Source: Chlamydiia bacterium
GTDB taxonomy: Bacteria > Chlamydiota > Chlamydiia > Chlamydiales > GCA-2402025
DNA length: 51,340 nucleotides
Reading direction: 5' to 3'
Assembly: GCA_030427725.1 (NCBI GenBank)
Contig: JAUICV010000004.1
Span: forward strand, 1-51,340
Position 1 is the first letter of the stretch. Each line of letters opens with the position of its first letter. The position numbers and the translations under genes are program-made. The notes beneath the pieces are model-generated. The model saw only the letters and a program-made list of their open reading frames with translations, had not been told where the DNA came from and did no database searches. This document shows positions 32,366 to 46,202 of this stretch, in pieces.

Positions 32366-34006
32366 CTACTGTGTTAGTAACGCTAATAAATTTGCTTCTT
32401 TGATTTCCTCATAATAAAGATCTGGATCTCGAAGGTATAACTCAGGAAGGTCTATCATTTCTATTTTAAGTCCTGGAAGGTTGCTAACACTAAGCGTTAA
32501 GTATAGAGCTCCATATAAGACTTTTGGGAACTCTGTATAACAAACCATGCTCACAGTTCTTACTATGGGGTCTTCTTTGAAACTAGATCTAGATGTTGTC
32601 GAAGAGTCTAAAGAAGATGCAGAAGAGCTTTCGCTAGATCTAGCTTCTAGTTTTTTTCTGACTAAAGGATGTTGATCAAACACATCAGAAGCAATGTTTC
32701 CTAAAAAGTTGTTCAAAAACAGAGTCAGGCTATTATAAACTTGATAGCTTTTATCAAAGGGTTTGGGAAGTTGTTTGTACTCTATAAAAGCTTTTAAAAG
32801 TGTTAGAAGCTGTTCCATGTGTATGAATGATAGGTCTGAATTTAAACACTCGTGAGAAATGTTTACAAAATCAGATCTACTTGATCTTGTCAGAGAAAGG
32901 GCCGAAAACTCCTCTTCAAGTGATAGAAAAGGTTTTAGTTGCTTGAAAAGTTCTGAGCTACAAAGAATGCCTTTTTCAAAGTAGGAATTTTTGAAATAGT
33001 GTAGCAATCCAGTTTTAATAAAAATTTCCTCTAGTCCCTGGTATGGTTCAGTTTTATCTAATGTAATTTCTTGGATTTTCAAAGTGTTATCTTCAGAGGC
33101 TAAGGTGGCAGTGCCTAATAATTTTTCTCGAGATAATGAATAAAGGCCGTAGGTGATGAGATCGTTATTCTCTATCGCTCTACAGAGAACGGGTCTTTGC
33201 CTAGCTTTCCTTGTAGCTATTAAAACAAAAGGTTTACAAGGCGCTATATCGTATCGTGCACGTAGTTTTTGCCTAAGAGAGAAGGAGGGCTTTTTTAGTA
33301 AGTCTGTTCGGATCGCTTGCTCTCTATCACCTAGCGAAAAAACTATTTGTCCAAGCTTGTTTAAATCTCCTTCTTGTAACAGGTGATGTCTAACAAAAGA
33401 GGGGATATAGGCTTGGCGATAAGGTTGAGTTGAGTTATCCCAGTACCAGTTCTTTCTGAAGGTTGTGTAGTCAACTTTAGAAAGATCTATTGATAGTCTA
33501 TCTGCAACAATGGCTTTTACTTTGCCTGAAACTAGATCAAAATCCCTTTTTGAAAAATGAGTAACTCTTGGATTAAGTGTATTAAATTGTTCAACAGTAG
33601 TTCCATAAACTGGGTAGACTATGCTGCTGTTTTCGGGCCAAAGCCCCTCACACAGGCATCCGTGGAGTAAGTAACCTGAGGCTTCTATTTTTAGAGAGAA
33701 TCTTTGTAGTTGAATATAGGTAGTTTTTAGAAGTTGTTTAATTAGTTGGCTAGCTATTTGCAGCTTAGTATGTGGAAAGTCTTCATGAGGAGTGAATATC
33801 CGGATGTCTTTGAATAAGAAATAATCGGCTTTTTTTTGAATCTTAAAGTTAGCTAGAGGGACCTTAGGGTATAAAAAAAACGTTCCAGAGGCTTCATTAT
33901 GCCTATTGAAGGAATTAACTCTGGTGAAAAATTCCGGGGAATCTTCGTAAGTTATTTCGCAGTAGGGCTTTCTAGGTTCTTCTAAAATTGGAGCTAAAGT
34001 TGTCAC
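32366..34006 (-). CDS. large protein of unknown function
   Basis: A 546-residue protein with no signal peptide, membrane segment or domain I recognise. It is basic to neutral with a serine-rich linker (RSSESSSASSLDSSTTSRSS, around 455-475) between a large N-terminal part and a ~70-residue C-terminal part (PKVLYGALYLTLSVSNLPGL). I checked for kinase motifs and found none. It is convergent and directly adjacent to the gene ending at 32365, and divergent from glgB. Serine-rich disordered linkers are common in chlamydial secreted proteins, but that is only suggestive. Confidence 0.72.
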   Translation of the reverse strand: MTTLAPILEEPRKPYCEITYEDSPEFFTRVNSFNRHNEASGTFFLYPKVPLANFKIQKKADYFLFKDIRIFTPHEDFPHTKLQIASQLIKQLLKTTYIQLQRFSLKIEASGYLLHGCLCEGLWPENSSIVYPVYGTTVEQFNTLNPRVTHFSKRDFDLVSGKVKAIVADRLSIDLSKVDYTTFRKNWYWDNSTQPYRQAYIPSFVRHHLLQEGDLNKLGQIVFSLGDREQAIRTDLLKKPSFSLRQKLRARYDIAPCKPFVLIATRKARQRPVLCRAIENNDLITYGLYSLSREKLLGTATLASEDNTLKIQEITLDKTEPYQGLEEIFIKTGLLHYFKNSYFEKGILCSSELFKQLKPFLSLEEEFSALSLTRSSRSDFVNISHECLNSDLSFIHMEQLLTLLKAFIEYKQLPKPFDKSYQVYNSLTLFLNNFLGNIASDVFDQHPLVRKKLEARSSESSSASSLDSSTTSRSSFKEDPIVRTVSMVCYTEFPKVLYGALYLTLSVSNLPGLKIEMIDLPELYLRDPDLYYEEIKEANLLALLTQ

Positions 34007-34080
34007 AATAGTTTTCTAATTTAAAAATGAACCTACATATTAAGCAGATGAGATAAAAAGTTTCTATGAAAAAACAAGCA

Positions 34081-34108
34081 TTGACAAGCGAGTAACTCTC
34101 TTTTAAAA
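34081..34108 (+). promoter_or_regulatory. possible glgB promoter
   Basis: A perfect TTGACA at 34081-34086 is followed after 16 bases by TTAAAA, a poor -10 box. It lies 53 bases before glgB ATG 34139 in the divergent gap. Confidence 0.3.
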
Positions 34109-34138
34109 AAAGGGACTGCTTAATAAAGCTTTAAGACT

Positions 34139-39067
<4,929 letters not shown>

Positions 39068-39174
39068 AGCCTTTAGATTTTGAAAATCAAAGCATCCATT
39101 GTACCATATTTTTTTGATTAGGATCTACAGAGGTCTATAGCTTAAAATCTTAATTAGTATGATCTAAAAAAAAA

Positions 39175-40515
39175 TTAAGCTAAAATAAGACTTTCCGAAA
39201 GATTTCCAATCAAAGTTTGGTGGTTAAAAGAGTGGATGTCTATATTTTGAAGGGTGCCTACAAGCTCCTTATCAGACTCAAAAACGACATTTTTCCAGCA
39301 TCTTGTACGGCCTTTAAGCTTTCCGTCTTTATTTCTTTTTTCGACAAGCACTTCAACTGTTTGCCCTAGAAACTCTTGCCTTTGCTCTGCGTAGATACCT
39401 TCTTGAAGTTCCATAAGCTTGTGAACTCTTTCTAGTTTAACACTCTCAGGAATATCATCTTTCCATCTCATTGCTGGAGTTCCTTTTCTAGCGCTATAAG
39501 CAAAAATAAAGGCAACAGAGTATCTGATTTCTTTCATGACATCATAGGTCATTTGGAACTCTTCATCGGTCTCTGTCGGGAACCCGACGATAATATCAGT
39601 TCCCAGTGAGACATTAGGAACAATTTCTTTGAGCATAGCAACTTTTTCAAGATATTGCTCTTTTGTGTAAATTCTATGCATTTTTCTTAAAATACGAGAG
39701 GATCCGGCTTGGATAGGAAAGTGGACAAATTCACAAAGAGAAGGTAGGTCTCTAATAGCTTCCATAAGCTCTTTGGTAATATCGATAGGGTGGGAGGTCA
39801 TAAACCTAACCCTTTCAAGACCTGGAATCTGATCTAAGCGATAAAGCAGGTCGTGAAATAAGCAATTCCACTCTTTTTTGTCTTTTCCGTAGCTATTAAC
39901 GTTTTGCCCAAGTAGCGTAATTTCTTTGTAGCCATTATCAACAAGTTTTTGACACTCTTGTACAATATCTTCAGGAGGTCTTGAAACCTCTTGCCCTCTA
40001 GTATAAGGAACAACACAGTACGTACAAAACTTATTACAACCTCTTATGATTGAAACATAGGCTTTGACCTTGTCATCCCTTTTAGCAACTAAATAATCAA
40101 GGTTTTCTTCGAATTGGTCATCTGTTCTAAGAGAAGGTCTTTTTGTTTCTAAAACCTCATCTAAAACAGTTCCTAGATCTGTAATGTTGTTAGTCCCTAA
40201 TACAAAGTCTACGTTAGGTAGTTTTTTAAAAAGAGTCTCCTTTTTGGCCATTGCCATGCATCCTGTAATCCCTATTATAGGACGCTTAGCTTTGGATCTA
40301 CCTAGCTGACCAATTTTTCCCATGACCTTCCTCTCAGCAAGATCTCTGATCGAACATGTATTAAAAATCAACAGATCTGCATCTTCTTCGTCAAATGTTC
40401 TTTTTAATCCCTTTTTCTCAAGCTGACCGACCATGATTTCAGTGTCCAGTTCGTTCATTTGACAGCCATATGTTCTGATAAAAAAGTTTGCTAGGTTACG
40501 TTGATTACTAGTCAT
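39175..40515 (-). CDS. miaB: tRNA-2-methylthio-N6-dimethylallyladenosine synthase
   Basis: MiaB adds the methylthio group to i6A37 of tRNAs. The 446-residue protein has auxiliary cluster cysteines C18 (TYGCQMNELD), C54 (NTCSIRDLAE) and C86 (ITGCMAM), radical-SAM cysteines C160, C164, C167 (GCNKFCTYC), VVPYTRGQEVSR and a C-terminal TRAM domain. The TYGCQMN start is diagnostic for MiaB against MtaB. Monocistronic by appearance; divergent from rplM. Confidence 0.96.
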   Translation of the reverse strand: MTSNQRNLANFFIRTYGCQMNELDTEIMVGQLEKKGLKRTFDEEDADLLIFNTCSIRDLAERKVMGKIGQLGRSKAKRPIIGITGCMAMAKKETLFKKLPNVDFVLGTNNITDLGTVLDEVLETKRPSLRTDDQFEENLDYLVAKRDDKVKAYVSIIRGCNKFCTYCVVPYTRGQEVSRPPEDIVQECQKLVDNGYKEITLLGQNVNSYGKDKKEWNCLFHDLLYRLDQIPGLERVRFMTSHPIDITKELMEAIRDLPSLCEFVHFPIQAGSSRILRKMHRIYTKEQYLEKVAMLKEIVPNVSLGTDIIVGFPTETDEEFQMTYDVMKEIRYSVAFIFAYSARKGTPAMRWKDDIPESVKLERVHKLMELQEGIYAEQRQEFLGQTVEVLVEKRNKDGKLKGRTRCWKNVVFESDKELVGTLQNIDIHSFNHQTLIGNLSESLILA

Positions 40516-40639
40516 TTTTTTGCATGTCCTTCCATAAAAAGAGGATAATCTTAATAAAATTCTTTCTACTTTTCAAGGAAAAGCCCCTCTAAGACCTTAT
40601 TTGAGTTAATAACCTTAGAATCATTCTCCGGATAGTCCT

Positions 40640-40668
40640 TGGCAAAAAACTGAAAATCTCCTATGATG
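40640..40668 (+). promoter_or_regulatory. promoter of rplM-rpsI
   Basis: TTGGCA (40640-40645), exactly 17 bases, then TATGAT (40663-40668), about 54 bases before rplM. This is the most consensus-like promoter noticed in the window, and it suits a ribosomal protein operon. Confidence 0.65.
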
Positions 40669-40721
40669 TGCACTTCTTTTTTAAAACATAGCATTCCAAT
40701 ACAAGTTAGGGTTCTATACAA

Positions 40722-41177
40722 ATGACAAAAAAACATTTAAGGCAGTCTACATTTCTTTTGAAAAAAGAAGACTCTGCAGAACAAAGGCAATGGATTCTCC
40801 TTGATGCCAGTGGAAAAACGCTCGGTCGATTTGCGTCTGAAGTTGCCAAAATTTTAAGAGGAAAACACAAAACAACTTTTACTCCTCATGTAGATGGTGG
40901 AGATGGTGTTGTAATTATCAACGCTGGAAAAGTTGCTGTTTCCGGAAACAAAGAAGCTCAAAAACAATACGAATATTACACAGGACATCCAGGTGGTCAT
41001 AGAGCAATTCCTTTTGCTGTTATGAAAGGAAGAAAGCCTGATTATATCTTAAGGCATGCTGTTAAGGGAATGATGCCTAAGACAAAACTTGCAAATGCTC
41101 AGCTTAAAAGATTACGTATATTTGCAGGCGAGCAGCATGATATGGACGCGCAAAAGCCGCTTAAAGTCGAAGCATAA
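40722..41177 (+). CDS. rplM: 50S ribosomal protein L13
   Basis: A 151-residue L13 with the family blocks WILLDASGKTLGRFASEVAK, LRGKHKTTFTPHVDGGDGV, INAGKVAVSG and the AVKGMMPKTKLANAQLKRL segment. It starts at ATG 40722 and is followed 17 bases later by rpsI, the universal rplM-rpsI operon. Confidence 0.98.
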   Translation: MTKKHLRQSTFLLKKEDSAEQRQWILLDASGKTLGRFASEVAKILRGKHKTTFTPHVDGGDGVVIINAGKVAVSGNKEAQKQYEYYTGHPGGHRAIPFAVMKGRKPDYILRHAVKGMMPKTKLANAQLKRLRIFAGEQHDMDAQKPLKVEA

Positions 41178-41194
41178 AAAAGGTTAATTAAATT

Positions 41195-41587
41195 ATGAAA
41201 AAGAAAGATGTCATAGGAATCGGAAGAAGAAAGACAGCGGTCGCTTCTGTGAGACTTAGAAAAGGAAAAGGGCAAGTTCTTGTAAATAGAAGAGAACTTA
41301 CTACTTATTTTCCAACTCAAGAGCAAAGAGATATCATTTTATCCCCTCTTAGAAAACTAGATCTAGAAAGTGGATATGATATCATTGTTCGAGTAAAAGG
41401 TGGTGGATTAGAAGCTCAATCTGTAGCTGTTAGACTTGGAGTTTCAAGAGCTTTAGTGAAAGAAGACGAAGAGAGAAGACAATCTTTAAAAGCTGAAGGA
41501 TATCTAACTAGAGACTCTAGGAAGAAAGAACGTAAGAAATACGGTCTTGCTGGAGCTAGAAAGAAATACCAATTCTCAAAACGTTAA
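41195..41587 (+). CDS. rpsI: 30S ribosomal protein S9
   Basis: A 130-residue S9: GIGRRKTAVASVRLRKGKGQ at the start, VKGGGLEAQSVAVRLGVSRA in the middle, and the basic tail GLAGARKKYQFSKR that reaches into the ribosomal P site. Ends the rplM operon in front of a strong terminator. Confidence 0.98.
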   Translation: MKKKDVIGIGRRKTAVASVRLRKGKGQVLVNRRELTTYFPTQEQRDIILSPLRKLDLESGYDIIVRVKGGGLEAQSVAVRLGVSRALVKEDEERRQSLKAEGYLTRDSRKKERKKYGLAGARKKYQFSKR

Positions 41588-41613
41588 TTTTCAAACGTAT
41601 ATTACTTTGTATC

Positions 41614-41648
41614 AAAAGACCTTGGGATCTTCCCAAGGTCTTTTTTTT
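41614..41648 (+). terminator. Rho-independent terminator of rplM-rpsI
   Basis: GACCTTGGGA (41618-41627), loop TCT, TCCCAAGGTC (41631-41640), flanked by AAAA before and eight T after. It ends ten bases before the convergent carboxypeptidase gene and may act in both directions. Confidence 0.92.
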
Positions 41649-41657
41649 AAGGATCTT

Positions 41658-43172
41658 TTATAAAGTTGAATATTTGGAATCAAGATACTGAATGAAATAC
41701 TCGGGGTTTAGGGTTTCTCCCGTAGCATTTTTTATAAGCTCTTCTTGAGAATAATAACGACCAAATTCATGAACGTTCTTTTTTAGATAGTCTCTGATGA
41801 AAAGAAGGTTTCCTTGAGCTATTTTAGTATTGTAGTCAAGATGTGTCTTTCTAAAGTTGTGATACAGCTGACCTGCATATAAATTTCCGAGTAAATAGGT
41901 TGGGAAATATCCAAAGAGACCACAGCTCCAGTGGATATCTTGAAGGCATCCTTCTGAAAAGGTTTTTGGAACGATGCCAAGATATGACTGCATTTTGTCA
42001 TTCCAAGCCTCAGGAATCTCTGAAACTTTTAATTCGTCTGAAAGCAAGGCCTTTTCGATCTCAAATCTTAAAATCACATGCAAGTTATAGGTAATTTCAT
42101 CTGCATGAATTCTAATAAAGCTTGGTTTAACAATGTTGATAGCCTTGTAGAACTCATCTAGTGAGATATCTTTTAAATTTTCAGGGAAAAGTTTTTGTAA
42201 GGTTGGAAAAAAATGTTCCCAAAATTCAAAACTTTGGCCAATCATAGTTTCCCAAAATTTTGATTGAGATTCGTGGATTCCCATAGAAAGCGCTTCACAA
42301 AGTGGTGTGCCAAAATGTTCTATAGGGAGACCCATTTCATAGAGCGCATGTCCAGCTTCATGAATAACAGCTGAAATATTACCCGCCACAAGATCTGAAG
42401 AGTTAATGTGAGTTGTTAACCTCACATCGCGTGGGTGCATTGAGAGACAAAAGGGGTGATTTGATAGGTCTAAACGGTAAAAGTCTTTATTAAGACCCAT
42501 TTTATCCAGAAGCTCTTTGTTAAAAGACATAAGCTTTTGTGCATCAAAATCACCATATAAAAAAGAACTGTCGATCTTTTTTGAGTGGGTCTTTACGAGA
42601 TCAAGTAGTTTGGGTTTGATTTCCGAAAAAAGCTTAGTCAGTTTTTGTGATGTCATTTTAGGTTCATATTCATCAAGTAAGGCGTCGTATGGGCTAAATT
42701 CATAGCCAAGATGCTGAGCTTTTTCTTTCGAAAGATCTATTATTTTTTCCAGATGAGGAGCAAAAATTTCAAAGCTATTTTCTTCTTTGGCTTTAGCCCA
42801 TGCATGGATAGCAAGAGGTGTTGTTTTAGAAAACTCTTTGACTAGGCGGTCTGGAAGTTTCTTTGCTTTTAGGACATCTTTTCTCCACTCTCTAAGAGCG
42901 GCTTTTTGGCTTAGATCCAAACTGTCTGAATCTACTAGATCTCCAGAGTCCATATCAATAAGAGGAGATAGAAGATTGTTAAGTTCACTACTTGTTAGTT
43001 TTTCGTGAATAAGACCAGAGAGCATTTCTAACTGATTTGATCTAAACTCTACCCCTCCGGAGGGCATTTTGGTTTCTTGATCCCATTCTAGAAGAGCTTT
43101 TAAAGAGGTTAATGTTTTTAACTTTTTCCCGAATTCTGTAACAGCTTCATAGGTCGTTAAAGTTTTTGTCAT
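41658..43172 (-). CDS. metallocarboxypeptidase, M32 family (Taq carboxypeptidase type)
   Basis: A 504-residue zinc carboxypeptidase. The HEXXH motif is in VIHEAGHALYEMGLP (H271, E272, H275), followed by IEHFGTPLCEALSMGIHESQ, a signature of M32 with the third metal ligand glutamate. The start has the family's WDQETKMPSGG. Length fits the family. It probably acts in cytosolic peptide turnover. Its start is overlapped by the end of the PAP2 gene by four bases. Confidence 0.95.
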   Translation of the reverse strand: MTKTLTTYEAVTEFGKKLKTLTSLKALLEWDQETKMPSGGVEFRSNQLEMLSGLIHEKLTSSELNNLLSPLIDMDSGDLVDSDSLDLSQKAALREWRKDVLKAKKLPDRLVKEFSKTTPLAIHAWAKAKEENSFEIFAPHLEKIIDLSKEKAQHLGYEFSPYDALLDEYEPKMTSQKLTKLFSEIKPKLLDLVKTHSKKIDSSFLYGDFDAQKLMSFNKELLDKMGLNKDFYRLDLSNHPFCLSMHPRDVRLTTHINSSDLVAGNISAVIHEAGHALYEMGLPIEHFGTPLCEALSMGIHESQSKFWETMIGQSFEFWEHFFPTLQKLFPENLKDISLDEFYKAINIVKPSFIRIHADEITYNLHVILRFEIEKALLSDELKVSEIPEAWNDKMQSYLGIVPKTFSEGCLQDIHWSCGLFGYFPTYLLGNLYAGQLYHNFRKTHLDYNTKIAQGNLLFIRDYLKKNVHEFGRYYSQEELIKNATGETLNPEYFIQYLDSKYSTL

Positions 43173-43936
43173 GATTCCTCTAGTTTAACATTCGCTCCCT
43201 TGGATGGTAGTATTTTCAGCATAGCTTTGTAAAGCTTTGTTGCTACTATTTTTTTAATAGGGGTGTAGATGCAAATGCTAACAATAAAGGCAGATATGGT
43301 TAAGCTGCCCATTAAAAGGTCAGTTAGCCAATGTGATCCTGTAACAAGCCTCGGAAGCTGCCAATATAGGGAATATAAAAAGGCGATAATGCCATTTTTG
43401 AGTCCTTTGAGGTGGAACACTATTAAAACAAAAAATAGAGCTGTGGTTCCATGATCTCCTGGGTAAGACTCTCGTGAACGATCTTTAACTTTGAGCCAAT
43501 GCACTTTTTCGGATAAAAAGGTGCCTGAGTCATAAAAAAGAGAAGGGCTCCAACGATGAATTTGAAAAATATCAGCAAAAATATATCGGTTAATGAACAG
43601 CACTGAAAAAGCAATCGTGAAAGAGAAGAATAATACTTCTGAAAATTTGTAGAGTTTTGGTTTGTCATCTTTTTGATAAACATAACTTAAGAAAAATGCG
43701 ATCATAACAAGGTCGTGGATCCAGTCTAAAACACTATGGCTAGCTATAGCCCAAAAATTCTGCCAGAAATAACTTGTTTCAATGAAACTATTAACCCAGA
43801 AATAAAACTTTGTGTCTAAAAACTCCCACCATCCGTGGGTGATAGTTAAAAGCCAGCTAAAAACCAAGCAAAGGATAAAGGAAATAGAAAGAATTAGTTT
43901 TTTGAAATGAAAGTTTTTTAAATAATTTGAAATCAT
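43169..43936 (-). CDS. membrane-bound PAP2-family phosphatase
   Basis: This 255-residue inner-membrane protein has about six hydrophobic segments. PAP2 active-site motifs are KDRSRESYPGDHG (H162; the usual PSGH reads PGDH) and LPRLVTGSHWLTD (R196, H202, D206). Family members remove phosphate from lipids such as undecaprenyl pyrophosphate, phosphatidate or lipid A. The long loop with the FQIHRWSPSLFY segment resembles lipid-A-type phosphatases. LPS export permeases are encoded just downstream in the sequence, so an envelope-lipid substrate is likely, though not proven. Confidence 0.85.
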   Translation of the reverse strand: MISNYLKNFHFKKLILSISFILCLVFSWLLTITHGWWEFLDTKFYFWVNSFIETSYFWQNFWAIASHSVLDWIHDLVMIAFFLSYVYQKDDKPKLYKFSEVLFFSFTIAFSVLFINRYIFADIFQIHRWSPSLFYDSGTFLSEKVHWLKVKDRSRESYPGDHGTTALFFVLIVFHLKGLKNGIIAFLYSLYWQLPRLVTGSHWLTDLLMGSLTISAFIVSICIYTPIKKIVATKLYKAMLKILPSKGANVKLEES

Positions 43937-43963
43937 ATGGTATTTACTTTTAATTAAACCCTC

Positions 43964-45058
43964 TTATTTTGGATAGTAGCATTTTTTTAAATAAATCCAA
44001 CTAAAAGTTGAAAAGATAATTATAAAAGGAGAGAGCAGTACCAGCCAAGGTGAAAACCTTGAGGTTTCTGAAATTATAACGCAAGTATCTACTAGAGTAA
44101 AAAAGAATATAAAGGAAATAAGAAAAATACTGTAAATTTTAAAAGGGAGTACGTTTCTCTTAAACTCTAAGCAAAAAGGTGCCGAAGATAAGACACATAG
44201 AATGGGGAGTAACGAGATCATTAGTTTGAAAAGAAGCTGGGTTAATTTCAGTCGGTTGATTTTTTCCACAGGATTGAAGTGAAGGTTATTTGGCTTAAAA
44301 AGTTTAGAGAGACTTTGAGATTCAATATTATCCTTAATAGAAATACCTAAGCTTAGTTTTTTGGGAAGAGTGTCAAAAATCCTTTGAGGGTAATCACCAG
44401 TTTTATTTAGGTTCCCAAGAGTATCTCTTTGAAACTCTTGAGCATAGTGAGCTAAAGCAAAGCCATCTGATAGCTTTAGTTTTTTTATTTTCCAAATATG
44501 ATCTATGGATATGTAGTAAAATAAATCAAAAAGTTCGTTGGTTTTGCTGTCATAATTTGTGTAGATAAGAAGAGATGAATCTTCTAATTCATAGTGATGA
44601 ACAGCTGCTTTTTTTGAAGGTTCTAAACGTGTTTTTTTGTAATAGTTTTTTTCAAAGTTATCGATATAGTTTAGGCTCTTAGGCAGCACAAGCTCAAAGT
44701 TTAGGATAATTAAGGTAGAGAAGATTATAGCTACTTGGAAAAAAGGTCTAAGCAGAGCTTTTTTTGAAAGCCCACCTGCTTGCAAAGCAATGATTTCAAA
44801 ATGTTTTCCTAAAGAAAGTAACACAGAGATAGAAGATAAGAGCAGGGCAAATGGTAAAGATAGGTCTAATCTTTTAACAAATGTAGCAGCGTAATATATA
44901 AAAATATCGGTCCATAGGAGTCCTTTTGCTTTTAAAAATTCTTGAGAGTGCAGTGAATAATCGATGATTGAATACAGGAGGAAAAAGCACAAAAGAATGA
45001 AGAAGCAAAGCTTTAAGGTTTTTTTGAGAAGGTATTTTTTATACAGAGGATAAATCAA
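43964..45058 (-). CDS. LptF/LptG (YjgP/YjgQ) family LPS export permease
   Basis: A 364-residue permease with the family layout: three N-terminal hydrophobic segments (including DLSLPFALLLSSISVLLSLG), a ~170-residue periplasmic beta-jellyroll domain and three C-terminal segments. EIIALQAGGLSKKALLRPF is the cytoplasmic coupling-helix signature (E-x-x-A-L-x-A-x-G). The start is TTG 45058, overlapping the stop of the partner gene. LptF and LptG form the membrane core of LptB2FG, which pulls LPS from the inner membrane. Which of the two this is cannot be settled by eye. Confidence 0.88.
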   Translation of the reverse strand: MIYPLYKKYLLKKTLKLCFFILLCFFLLYSIIDYSLHSQEFLKAKGLLWTDIFIYYAATFVKRLDLSLPFALLLSSISVLLSLGKHFEIIALQAGGLSKKALLRPFFQVAIIFSTLIILNFELVLPKSLNYIDNFEKNYYKKTRLEPSKKAAVHHYELEDSSLLIYTNYDSKTNELFDLFYYISIDHIWKIKKLKLSDGFALAHYAQEFQRDTLGNLNKTGDYPQRIFDTLPKKLSLGISIKDNIESQSLSKLFKPNNLHFNPVEKINRLKLTQLLFKLMISLLPILCVLSSAPFCLEFKRNVLPFKIYSIFLISFIFFFTLVDTCVIISETSRFSPWLVLLSPFIIIFSTFSWIYLKKCYYPK

Positions 45059-46137
45059 TGGACCCCTCTTAATGTTTTTCTAAGGAAGTATAGCGAAAAA
45101 AATATGCTTATAACTTGAGGGATCATGAAGAGCGCGAGGCTAAGCATTGGCTTCGATTTTAAAGATTTAGCCCCCATAAATCCTATGAGAATAAACAGCG
45201 TTAATAATAGAGAAAACATTAGATTTTTTCTAGAAGGAGACCTTCCAATAGATGTCCCAAAGGCTATAGCTATAAGCAAAAAGGTAAATGGAGAGACTAA
45301 AGAAAATAACCGTCTATAGATTTCGATGGATCCTTCCGCTAGGTCTTCAGCTGTTTGGGAAATCCTTGTCTTAATTAAACAAGCTTTCATAGGGAGGTGT
45401 TCAAATTTTATTTTCTTTAGAGGTTTTCTAAATCTGTTAATAAACTCTTCTTTAGATAGAGCCATCTCTTCAGTGTTCTCAAGACTGATATTATCGAATT
45501 GATTTTGATCTGTTTGTAGTATGGGTAAAATAGTAGATACTTGATGAGCCTTAATGTTTTTTTCTTCAAGCGAGAGTTCTTTGACAGTAGTTAAAGAAAG
45601 CCCTTTGTCTAGCACAGCTAAAACGAAGTTAGAGGATTTTTTATTCGATGGATCGAGTTGTTGTGTAGAGTAGCTTTGTTTTAATAATGAGTTTGAGTTT
45701 TTACTAAGAACGAGGAGGGGATCGTTTTCAATGATTTCTTGAGGTAATAACACGCTCTTTAACCTGCTGAAAGAACCGATTTCTGAGGCTAAGATAAAAT
45801 TAGCGACAGACAACAAAACTCCAATGACATAGACAGGGAATAAAGTTTTAAAAAAACTAAGACCACTAGCTCTTAAAGACGTTAGCTCATAACTAATAGA
45901 TAAAGATCTCATTAGAAGGTAGGCAGAAATCAGGGTGGATATTGGAACTGCTAGGGGTAGGATGAAGGGGATTTGATAGAGTAAAAATAGAAGCGTTGAT
46001 TTAAGGTCTGGGCTAAGTAGAGCAAATCTGGCTATTTCCTGACCTCTCACCACTAGAAGCAGTGCTATAAAAACAAATATTGAAAGAAGGAATATTTTTA
46101 AAAATTCTTTAGAAATGTATTTCCAGATTGTCAACAT
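45055..46137 (-). CDS. LptF/LptG (YjgP/YjgQ) family LPS export permease
   Basis: A 360-residue permease, first of the pair: hydrophobic segments at ~10-30, ~50-70 and ~95-115, a periplasmic domain, and a C-terminal membrane block (LFSLVSPFTFLLIAIAFG). ISYELTSLRASGLSFFKTLF is the coupling-helix signature. It is coupled to the second permease by a four-base overlap and diverges from tilS. The order permease pair, tilS, ftsH is what I recall for Chlamydia trachomatis. Confidence 0.88.
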   Translation of the reverse strand: MLTIWKYISKEFLKIFLLSIFVFIALLLVVRGQEIARFALLSPDLKSTLLFLLYQIPFILPLAVPISTLISAYLLMRSLSISYELTSLRASGLSFFKTLFPVYVIGVLLSVANFILASEIGSFSRLKSVLLPQEIIENDPLLVLSKNSNSLLKQSYSTQQLDPSNKKSSNFVLAVLDKGLSLTTVKELSLEEKNIKAHQVSTILPILQTDQNQFDNISLENTEEMALSKEEFINRFRKPLKKIKFEHLPMKACLIKTRISQTAEDLAEGSIEIYRRLFSLVSPFTFLLIAIAFGTSIGRSPSRKNLMFSLLLTLFILIGFMGAKSLKSKPMLSLALFMIPQVISIFFSLYFLRKTLRGVH

Positions 46138-46202
46138 GCTTTTAACTTTCTCGTGCTAGAAAGAATGGTTTAGACTATCATTTTAGTCAAAGAGGGGGAG
46201 TT

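Noticed and set aside
32366..34006. Sixth kinase
   Set aside because: Read for glycine loop, HRD, DFG and APE motifs; none is present.
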